Of a stretch of 7,249 nt of DNA, positions 1-5,692 are shown piece by piece. The position numbers were made by a program, and so were the translations under genes. Positions within the stretch are counted from its first letter, which is position 1, and the number at the start of each line of letters is the position of its first letter. This DNA comes from Patescibacteria group bacterium (lineage in GTDB: Bacteria; Patescibacteriota; Gracilibacteria; UBA1369; PNNO01): the NCBI GenBank assembly GCA_024275695.1, contig JAJRYP010000105.1, forward strand, positions 1-7,249, written 5' to 3'. Under the pieces are notes generated by a model. That model saw only the letters and a list, made by a program, of their open reading frames with translations, was not told where the DNA came from and searched no databases.

Positions 1-438
1 CTAAAAAAGACCGATCGACAGAAATACGAAGCGATTATTTCGAAGCTTTTTGGAAAGCCGGAGCATAAAAAAGTACGATGGTATAGAAGACTAAGAAACA
101 AATGGCAGGAAAGTGCGGAAATTGTTGATACTTATCTTGAACAAGATAAAAATTTTAAAGACGATATCGCAAATCTGCATAACCCCGTCAACCCTTCAAC
201 CGGAACCCCATGGTTAGATTCGGATGGAAATGAACTTAATTTCCAAAAAGAAAATCGATTTTATTCCACCGATGCCAATGGTCAAAGAGTATATTTGACT
301 ATAAACTGGAAAAAAGATTCACTTCAAACTATCAGAGAAATATTAGAAGATGTTAACTTTTGGGATTTGTTTAGTAAGCATTCCCCTGAAGGGAGGGCTT
401 TTATTCAGGTGAAAAGAAAATATAGTGCAAGGCATTAA
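1..438 (+). CDS. Hypothetical protein, 5'-truncated by window edge; probably the N-terminal part of a broken larger gene
   Basis: The frame is open from base 1 to a TAA at 436-438 (145 codons visible) with no start near the left edge, so the gene begins outside the window. The product is charged and hydrophilic. It opens with a basic helical stretch rich in Lys/Arg/Trp (KKVRWYRRLRNKW at residues 23-35). A segment with short polar turns follows (STGTPWLDSDGNE at 66-78), then a likely beta-helix region ending IQVKRKYSARH. I see no signal peptide, membrane segment or catalytic motif, and I do not recognise a family. After the TAA, the same frame stays open straight into the next coding region, while the other two forward frames close at once. 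This suggests that the TAA interrupts a longer gene. A genuine independent gene end is the alternative. Coding status is confident; function is unknown. Confidence 0.7.
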   Translation, partial: LKKTDRQKYEAIISKLFGKPEHKKVRWYRRLRNKWQESAEIVDTYLEQDKNFKDDIANLHNPVNPSTGTPWLDSDGNELNFQKENRFYSTDANGQRVYLTINWKKDSLQTIREILEDVNFWDLFSKHSPEGRAFIQVKRKYSARH

Positions 439-531
439 TTCTTACAAGACACTGTCTTAAAAGAATTATTTAGCAGAGAAACTTCAAAAATTAGCAGAGT
501 CGGATTTGACGGAAATTTATTATTAAAAGCA

Positions 532-2472
532 TTGGCTGAAGATGAGGAAATGCAAGTATGGAGAGATATAGATTTTTATAACAAACTTCAAGCTAACGGA
601 CTTGCAGGGATCACACCTGAACAAATTTCAACATTAGATGCCAATTTGCAAGAAATATTTCACGAAATCTTTGCCGATGCAAAGGAAAGACTTGGAAAGA
701 AATCAATAAATTATCTTCTCAAACGAATACTTGGAGATGATATTCATGCAAAAATTTCAATTGATGATCCGGACAATCATGCGGCAAGAGCAGCATTAAG
801 GTTGGTTGTATCAAAATTAGACAATAATAAGACAAGAGTTGAACTTGTGGACTTTCTTAAAGTGCTTGCCAATGAACCAACGGAAACAATAGAAGCAATT
901 ACTAAACTTAGAGAAACCATAACAACACTTCTTGAAACAATAAATGAGGAATTTGCGAAAAGAAACGAAATTGAGGCAAAAGTTAAACTTAAAAATGAGC
1001 AAATCAATACTTTAGAAAAAGACAAAGAAGATTTAGAAGGTGGTATTAAGACTGCACAAGAAGGAATAGATGGTGCACAAGATGCACGAGAAAAACAACA
1101 ACACAGAAATGCTGTTGATCGATTATTAAAACAACTCAAAGATGTTAGAGTCGAGATAAAAGCTGCTCAAGATGAACTTGTAGCTTTACAACTTGAACAA
1201 GATGCTCCAAATAGAGCTATCATAGATGCAATTTCCAAACTAGGTGCCCAGTTGCGTGAACATGAATACTGGAAAGACATACTGGATTTGGAAAAAATTT
1301 TTGAAGACGACAAAATTAAGGAAATAATGAGATATGGTCAAAATCCGCCAACATTTCCCGATATAAAAAAGCGAAATGTGTTTGTAATAAAATTTAGCAG
1401 GAGTTTTAGTATTGATCATAAACATCCTGATAGGGCAAGCTTTGAGGGCTCTATTCATAAATTGGATGATCAACTGGAAACACGACTTAGACTCGAAGAA
1501 AAAAAACAATTAAAAGCTATAACATCTACAGGCGAACTCTCGGCTCGCGACTTGCTTGTTCTACTTCATGATCATGATTTGGAGCAGGCGGGAGAAAAAA
1601 ATGAAACGGCAAGATTTAAGAAAGCTCTTACAATTGCAAATCTTCACGCCGCTCAATGTAAAACCGCGGATGAGGCTATTGCGGCAAACAAAGCTATTGC
1701 TCGCGGGCTGCACGGTAATGAATGGAGACGGGCACTTAAGGAAGAAATTGACGAAGCAAGGGCGCTGAGCGTATTTTCGCCTTACACTTCAGCGGAAACC
1801 GCGCTTTTCCTTTTAACCAATATTGAAAAATTCAGATTTTTAAAAGGTATTAATACATCTTCAACTCCATATGAAATTCAAAGAATGATTGATAGACGTA
1901 ATGAGCAATATCCCGACGACCCCGTAACTTCGGAATTGTTACGTGAATTCACGGCACATATGCAAAAATTTATAACCGGAATTCATGTTCCCGGCATGGA
2001 TGCTCCTAAAAAGGTTATTGATGCCCATGTTAGACGATTTGAAGGGCTTAAAAATATAATTTCAAATATATCCGAAGTTGCTTTCGTTCAAGAAGTTATT
2101 GATGAGATTCCGGAAAATGTGGAAGGAGATAAACAAAAAGTATTAATCGATCTTTTAAAGAAGAAAAATGTTGAGAGAGCATCCGCAGATTTAGAAATAA
2201 AAGAAAGTTTAAAAGCCACTATGGACCGCGAATCGGACATATTTCACCGTTATATGGATAAGCAAAATTTAATTGATGATTATCGCCAAGAAATTGCCGA
2301 AGTGGAAAATGATGTTGGAAGTTTTGGGATGGAATTAAAGAAGCCGCGAGTCAGGTTACCGAAGATTCGATACCTATGGATACGCTTCGAAATTTTCATA
2401 AAAGGAAATATGCCGCTCTTAATGCAGCCGGAACCGGCTCGAATATTCCAAAAGAATATCGCGGCCAATTAA
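532..2472 (+). CDS. Large coiled-coil hypothetical protein (central part of a likely interrupted gene)
   Basis: This is a long uninterrupted frame of 646 codons if read from the TTG at 532; the first ATG is at 550. Neither start has a usable ribosome site: GAGGA at 544-548 is only 1 nt from the ATG. The frame is open back to 439, so translation probably belonged to the upstream reading. The product is acidic/basic, Cys-poor and largely helical. Residues about 118-228 are rich in Glu, Lys, Leu and Gln in heptad-like spacing and should form a long coiled coil. The flanking parts look globular and soluble. No signal peptide or enzymatic motif is visible. The last about 50 residues (from about 2325) are unlikely to be authentic, because the -1 frame there reads as a far more natural protein continuing to 2666. 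VIDEIPE near residues 522-528 recurs in the protein encoded at 2689. A structural or scaffold role is inference from the coiled coil. Confidence 0.75.
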   Translation: MAEDEEMQVWRDIDFYNKLQANGLAGITPEQISTLDANLQEIFHEIFADAKERLGKKSINYLLKRILGDDIHAKISIDDPDNHAARAALRLVVSKLDNNKTRVELVDFLKVLANEPTETIEAITKLRETITTLLETINEEFAKRNEIEAKVKLKNEQINTLEKDKEDLEGGIKTAQEGIDGAQDAREKQQHRNAVDRLLKQLKDVRVEIKAAQDELVALQLEQDAPNRAIIDAISKLGAQLREHEYWKDILDLEKIFEDDKIKEIMRYGQNPPTFPDIKKRNVFVIKFSRSFSIDHKHPDRASFEGSIHKLDDQLETRLRLEEKKQLKAITSTGELSARDLLVLLHDHDLEQAGEKNETARFKKALTIANLHAAQCKTADEAIAANKAIARGLHGNEWRRALKEEIDEARALSVFSPYTSAETALFLLTNIEKFRFLKGINTSSTPYEIQRMIDRRNEQYPDDPVTSELLREFTAHMQKFITGIHVPGMDAPKKVIDAHVRRFEGLKNIISNISEVAFVQEVIDEIPENVEGDKQKVLIDLLKKKNVERASADLEIKESLKATMDRESDIFHRYMDKQNLIDDYRQEIAEVENDVGSFGMELKKPRVRLPKIRYLWIRFEIFIKGNMPLLMQPEPARIFQKNIAAN

Positions 2473-2666
2473 AGAAACGCGCTTTGATGCGTGAAGTAAA
2501 AGATTTTACGTCATATGTCCTTCGCTATCCTTTGATAATGGGATTTCAACTTGCATACGGGCTTCACAAAACACCGGGAATAATGGCAAAAGTCGGGAAA
2601 TGGTCATGGACAAAGATCAAAAACGGATATGTGCTGGTTTCAAATTGGTATAACAAACCATCCTAA
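2376..2666 (+). CDS. C-terminal part of the interrupted large protein, read in the -1 frame
   Basis: The frame is open from 2313 to TAA 2664-2666. The first ATG is at 2376, which gives 96 codons and a 97-nt overlap with the preceding frame. The overlap is too long for a normal operon junction, and no ribosome site precedes the ATG. Upstream of the ATG the same frame reads naturally (DGIKEAASQVTEDSIP), which indicates continuation of the previous protein after a lost base rather than a new gene. The product is basic. A moderately hydrophobic stretch (SYVLRYPLIMGFQLAYGLH) is followed by a Trp/Lys/Tyr-rich tail (KVGKWSWTKIKNGY, then VSNWYNKPS), a plausible membrane-contacting C-terminus. It lies 22 nt before the next gene and is presumably co-transcribed. 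An independent small gene starting at 2376 is the less likely alternative. Confidence 0.6.
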   Translation: MDTLRNFHKRKYAALNAAGTGSNIPKEYRGQLKKRALMREVKDFTSYVLRYPLIMGFQLAYGLHKTPGIMAKVGKWSWTKIKNGYVLVSNWYNKPS

Positions 2667-2688
2667 AATATTAATTAACCACTAAAAA

Positions 2689-3051
2689 ATGTTCGATTAT
2701 ATTAATTTCAGCTTCGAAAAATTCGTTGATCACATTATAGAAACAATAAAACTTGTAGATTTGTCAGACGAAATGAAGCTTAAATTTGAATTGGAGATTT
2801 CCAAGACTCTTGCTGATCGCATTGTTACAACTATGGTTAACGCGATGACAGAAGAGAACCTTCAAATGTACGATCGTGTGAGACAAGAAAATCCTGATTT
2901 TACTACTGTTGAAGCAATTATGATTGTTATTGATGAAATTCCGGAATTACACGACGTTTTTATTAAAAACGTCAATGATTTGGCTAAGGAACTTACTTAT
3001 AATTCCGAGCAAGTCGAAGAAGCCCTCGCAAAAAAACTGCCTAAGCATTGA
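2689..3051 (+). CDS. Small helical protein, DUF5663-like
   Basis: The 120-codon frame runs from ATG to TGA, 22 nt after the preceding gene and 50 nt before the next, so it is probably part of one operon. The product is acidic and almost entirely helical, with no Cys, no signal peptide and no membrane segment. Residues about 25-60 (LSDEMKLKFELEISKTLADRI, one residue per helix position omitted from no part) and the following helices to about 100 have the alternation of Leu/Ile with Glu/Lys and the length expected of the small DUF5663-type proteins common in CPR bacteria. That family has no established function, and the assignment is by appearance only. The leader before the ATG is A-rich (CACTAAAAA) with no Shine-Dalgarno motif. 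VIDEIPE (residues 80-86) also occurs in the upstream coiled-coil protein. A cytosolic adaptor or binding role is a guess. Confidence 0.8.
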   Translation: MFDYINFSFEKFVDHIIETIKLVDLSDEMKLKFELEISKTLADRIVTTMVNAMTEENLQMYDRVRQENPDFTTVEAIMIVIDEIPELHDVFIKNVNDLAKELTYNSEQVEEALAKKLPKH

Positions 3052-3101
3052 GAAAACACACCGTCTATGGTATTATTAATTGATCAAATAAAAATATAAA
3101 T

Positions 3102-5210
3102 ATGGTTCCTCCTTCAGCACCAACAACCAGACCGCGAACAACCATGAGCTCGGAAGAACAATTGGTACGTCGTGCTGTACGCAAACAATTTTACAGAGGT
3201 TTAACTGCGGGTAATATAGAATTCAAATCGGCTTACTATATAGTTGGACCTCTAAGGACTCATCCCGGCTATCTTGATAGTAAAGAGGTTCATCTCATAA
3301 ATGAATTCAACTGGCTTGAAAGTTACCTTATTAAAACAAAAGGTTTAAGCACTATTAAAACAAGAGCTTTAATCAATAAATGGCTTAAATTAAAAACTAC
3401 CGGAAAACTTGGGGAAGTCATTCGAACCGAATTCGGACCTACATATTTTACTGCTCCTCAATTCAATAAAATAGATGCTCTTAGAAAGAGTTATATTTTA
3501 CACGTTGCAAGAATGAAGAAGCGTCTTGAAATTAAAGCAAGTGCTACCGCAAAGCGTGAAAACATTCTCGGCGTCTCAATAAACAAGGCAAAGGGAGTTG
3601 CGGCGGACATAAGGGGTGCTATGAAAGACATACAAAAGAACTATTATGCCGCGGACAGAGGAACAAGACTTGGGATGCTTGTTTCCGGAATAGCCCTTGT
3701 AGGACTGGTTCTTTCGTCAAAAGGTGCGCAAAAATTTAAAAAACCTTTGTATGCCGCTTTAAAGGCTGTAGGGCTTGGTCTTGCAGCTAATTATTTAACA
3801 AAGCTGGTTACGGGAAAAGGACTACTGGAAATGACCAACAGCAAACTGGATGAAGTGCAAGGAATAAACAATACATACAAAGAAGCGTTTGGTGTAAGGA
3901 GCGAAAAATCCGCAAGATTAATGCAAGATTTCTTTATTCAATGCGGACCTCTTAAAGCTTACGATACATTTTCAACATTTCTGAAATTACGTGAAGAATA
4001 TGGACGAAACGGAGTCAATCAAAACAATAGAACATTCGATATAGCCGGTGTGGATATGCCGGGCAGAAGTATTTATCTTGCACTTACGATTTTTGATCGT
4101 AAACACAAACTGCATAAAATAATCGCGGCAATGGATAAAGTTAAGAAAGAAATGGCCGCAAGAGGAGAAACATTCGAATCTCCGCCTATTAACGCTATAA
4201 TGGCCAGTATTTTAATGAACGAAGATGTTGCGCTTGTTACTACCGCAAGAGGGGTTAGCGTGCTGCCTGTCAGAACATTATCAAGAATGAGATGGAGCAG
4301 CGATGATATGCGAAATACAAGGAATTACTGGATGTGGAACGCAGCTACATATGATTGGGATGCGCATTATAATCATCGAGAACATTTGGATAATCTGGGG
4401 AAATACGCAATAGATGAAAGTAGACCGTTAACCGATGTTATTAATGAAAAAAATATTATCCCGGAGTGGTGCAAAAAAGGATTTACGGAAGCAAATAAGA
4501 AATATATATCGGGGAACAGAAATCCCGGGGCATATGTTTACATTGATACAAATGAAAATTACGCTTACATAATCTCTAAAGTTGACGTTCCGCACGGACT
4601 TAGAACCACGCGAGAAGAAGCAAGAAGAAAAGCCGTATTGAAAGCCCACAAACAGGGATTCGCCAAGATAGACTCAATGTATCCAGGTAAAAACCTGAAT
4701 CATACGACAGAACCTGTCGGACATATTTTCCTTAGAGTTAATAATGTTGCAAAATCCGGAGTTATGTTTTTACGTACGGCTTTGCCGGCTGCAATACCTG
4801 CAGATAAAGACAAACCCGGATCACGTGAATACAATAGTAAAATCAACGGAAGTTGGGCGGGAGGAAGCATTATGTATAGAGCGCAGAGAGATAGAAATAA
4901 CGATTTGTTAATACCCGGGAAAGTTACTCTTAAATTTTCCGAAGCAAAAACCATCCTTGCGGAATATAAAAGAAGAGGAGCGTCTTCACTTGGAGCATGG
5001 GCAAACAAAGATATTACTTGGCTGGAAAATAAATTTTTAAGCAATTTAGGCCTTAACAGGACACATCTTCCTAAAATAGACAAAGTACTTAAGTACATGA
5101 GTAACAGATATTCAACCATGTATACCAAAAGAGGGTTAACGGGAGAAATTTTGTTTCAAGGAGCTTCAGCTGTTGAATTAGCGGAAATCAAGAGAATAGT
5201 TAATAAATAA
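3102..5210 (+). CDS. Orphan 702-residue basic protein with two candidate membrane segments
   Basis: This 702-codon frame starts at ATG 3102 and ends at TAA. A second ATG at 3144 (residue 15) is an alternative start, and the first 14 residues are a Pro/Thr/Arg-rich tail. Neither start has a Shine-Dalgarno site; the leader is A/T-rich. Residues 20-180 are basic and helical. Two hydrophobic stretches follow, at about 189-205 (LGMLVSGIALVGLVLSS) and about 216-234 (LYAALKAVGLGLAANYL). They are separated by a basic turn (KKPL and neighbours), giving a probable membrane hairpin with both ends on the cytoplasmic side by positive charge. The remaining about 465 residues appear folded, with a Trp/Tyr cluster at 398-423 (W398, W410, W412, W419) and a mixed alpha/beta C-terminus. 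There are only two Cys (281 and 457) and no recognised catalytic motif. It is the last gene of the rightward unit, followed by a terminator. I do not recognise the family. A membrane-anchored assembly partner of the upstream proteins is inference from context. Confidence 0.85.
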   Translation: MVPPSAPTTRPRTTMSSEEQLVRRAVRKQFYRGLTAGNIEFKSAYYIVGPLRTHPGYLDSKEVHLINEFNWLESYLIKTKGLSTIKTRALINKWLKLKTTGKLGEVIRTEFGPTYFTAPQFNKIDALRKSYILHVARMKKRLEIKASATAKRENILGVSINKAKGVAADIRGAMKDIQKNYYAADRGTRLGMLVSGIALVGLVLSSKGAQKFKKPLYAALKAVGLGLAANYLTKLVTGKGLLEMTNSKLDEVQGINNTYKEAFGVRSEKSARLMQDFFIQCGPLKAYDTFSTFLKLREEYGRNGVNQNNRTFDIAGVDMPGRSIYLALTIFDRKHKLHKIIAAMDKVKKEMAARGETFESPPINAIMASILMNEDVALVTTARGVSVLPVRTLSRMRWSSDDMRNTRNYWMWNAATYDWDAHYNHREHLDNLGKYAIDESRPLTDVINEKNIIPEWCKKGFTEANKKYISGNRNPGAYVYIDTNENYAYIISKVDVPHGLRTTREEARRKAVLKAHKQGFAKIDSMYPGKNLNHTTEPVGHIFLRVNNVAKSGVMFLRTALPAAIPADKDKPGSREYNSKINGSWAGGSIMYRAQRDRNNDLLIPGKVTLKFSEAKTILAEYKRRGASSLGAWANKDITWLENKFLSNLGLNRTHLPKIDKVLKYMSNRYSTMYTKRGLTGEILFQGASAVELAEIKRIVNK

Positions 5211-5231
5211 ATCACAAAAACAACTCCTTTA

Positions 5232-5284
5232 GGTCTTTAGTAAAACAGTGGCCTTTTTTGTCGTGAAACTTTACTAAAAAGACC
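5232..5284 (+). other. Bulged inverted repeat overlapping the operon terminator
   Basis: GGTCTTTAGTAAA (5232-5244) can pair with TTTACTAAAAAGACC (5270-5284), giving a 13-bp stem with a two-base bulge and a 25-nt loop containing a T6 run. Its right arm shares AAAAGACC with the terminator stem at 5277-5306, so the two foldings exclude each other. This could be a competing, antiterminator-like fold or simply part of a compound terminator. The pairing is seen directly; the role is inferred. Confidence 0.45.
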
Positions 5285-5306
5285 CCGGTTTTAGTGGAGG
5301 TTTTTT
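5277..5306 (+). terminator. Rho-independent terminator of the large-protein operon
   Basis: AAAAGACC (5277-5284) pairs with GGTTTTTT (5299-5306, one G-U). CC (5285-5286) pairs with GG (5296-5297), with A5298 bulged, around a 9-nt loop. The A-tract/T-tract design ends in six T and lies 67 nt after the stop of the 702-residue gene. The same arms recur in inverted orientation at 5528-5595. Confidence 0.6.
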
Positions 5307-5360
5307 GAGGAACGGTACTTTAGGGATGCCAAAAAGAACGGTTAGATTTTGACGAATGTC

Positions 5361-5382
5361 AATTCCGTACTAGTACGGAATT
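5361..5382. repeat. Perfect 22-bp palindrome
   Basis: The sequence is its own reverse complement across all 22 positions (half-site AATTCCGTACT, no spacer), flanked by non-pairing C and T. A perfect zero-spacer palindrome of this length suits a dimeric DNA-binding protein better than an RNA hairpin, because the loop would have to be opened from the stem centre. No T-tract follows, so it is not a standard terminator. The cognate regulator is not in view. Confidence 0.7.
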
Positions 5383-5449
5383 TCGTTTTATAACCTGTTT
5401 TGCATTCTATATGAACTTTTGACTTCACGGAAAGCGACAATTTGCCAAA

Positions 5450-5477
5450 AAGTTTAGATCCCGGGATCGATAAACTT
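5450..5477. repeat. 28-nt inverted repeat centred on GATCCCGGGATC
   Basis: AAGTTTA (5450-5456) and TAAACTT (5471-5477) are reverse complements. They enclose the perfect 12-bp palindrome GATCCCGGGATC (5457-5468), with only two unpaired bases (GA) breaking symmetry. ATCCCGGGATC occurs again at 6720-6730 in the other long intergenic region. A protein-binding site or part of a dispersed repeat is possible; the function is unknown. Confidence 0.55.
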
Positions 5478-5527
5478 GTGAAACCGTAAAAATCGGTCTT
5501 TAGCAAGAACAGCGTGTGAATAAGCAT

Positions 5528-5595
5528 AAAAAAAACCTCCCCCAAAGCAACTTTCGCTGCTTTCCGGGCGATGCCAGGAAAAATCGGGGTCTTTT
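5528..5595 (-). terminator. Leftward terminator-like module with two hairpins in its loop
   Basis: Read leftward, AAAAGACC (5595-5588) pairs with GGTTTTTT (5537-5530), CC (5587-5586) pairs with GG (5540-5539), the A at 5538 is bulged, and a T8 run ends the module. These are the same arms, and the same bulge, as the rightward terminator at 5277-5306. Inside the loop are two further hairpins: one of 6 bp (AAAGCA 5544-5549 with TGCTTT 5558-5563), and a short stem closed around GAT (5564-5578, CC.GGC with GCC.GG). The result resembles a three-way junction. It would stop leftward transcripts arising near the metallopeptidase promoter, or could be one end of a repeat. Confidence 0.5.
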
Positions 5596-5608
5596 CAGAA
5601 CTTTGCCC

Positions 5609-5637
5609 TTGACATATGATCAATTCTTTGTTATTAT
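5609..5637 (+). promoter_or_regulatory. Near-consensus sigma70 promoter of the metallopeptidase gene
   Basis: TTGACA (5609-5614), a 17-bp spacer and TATTAT (5632-5637) form a near-perfect housekeeping promoter. The expected transcript start is near 5644, leaving about 49 nt of leader before the ATG at 5693. The leader is A-rich and has no Shine-Dalgarno motif. The promoter starts 13 bp to the right of the leftward terminator module. Confidence 0.8.
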
Positions 5638-5692
5638 TCCCACCTTTCTAAAATAAAAACAAAAGTCTGTATATCATAACAAACGCTATAAT

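Larger units (their letters stand above)
5309..5527. other. Non-coding, palindrome-rich spacer between two inverted terminator modules
   Basis: I find no convincing gene in this stretch. A leftward frame at 5342-5623 is open but uses TTG with no properly spaced ribosome site and crosses the palindromes and the terminator module, so I treat it as chance. The stretch holds a perfect 22-bp palindrome (5361-5382), a 28-nt inverted repeat (5450-5477), short direct repeats of AACGGT (about 5311 and 5338) and GGTCTTTAG (5495-5503, also at 5232-5240). A small structured RNA is possible, but I recognise no known RNA family. Confidence 0.5.

Noticed and set aside
777..1509. Leftward open frames inside the coiled-coil gene
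   Set aside because: They are antisense to a clearly coding helical protein, are Ser/Phe/Cys-rich as expected from reversing Lys/Glu codons, and have no ribosome sites.
3049..3099. Possible TGA-as-glycine code: read-through of TGA 3049-3051 would end at a TAA just before the next ATG
   Set aside because: The long frames contain no internal TGA, which would be frequent if it encoded glycine. The coincidence is more likely chance.
4428..5128. Leftward open frames inside the 702-residue gene
   Set aside because: They are antisense shadows of a continuous coding frame, with no start signals.
5361..5382. 22-bp palindrome as a dif/XerCD site
   Set aside because: dif sites have two 11-bp arms around a 6-bp centre and recognisable arm sequences. 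This palindrome has no spacer and no resemblance.
5544..5578. Leftward CCCGGAAAGCAGC resembling the SRP RNA core
   Set aside because: The GGAA tetraloop helix and the paired symmetric loop of SRP RNA cannot be formed here; the bases fold into two other hairpins.
5342..5623. Leftward 93-codon open frame in the intergenic region
   Set aside because: It starts with TTG, has no properly spaced ribosome site, crosses the terminator-like module and both palindromes, and its composition does not look like a protein.
5687..5692. TATAAT directly before the metallopeptidase ATG, as a -10 box
   Set aside because: Transcription would start inside the signal-peptide codons and there is no -35 at the right distance. 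The TTGACA/TATTAT pair upstream is much better.
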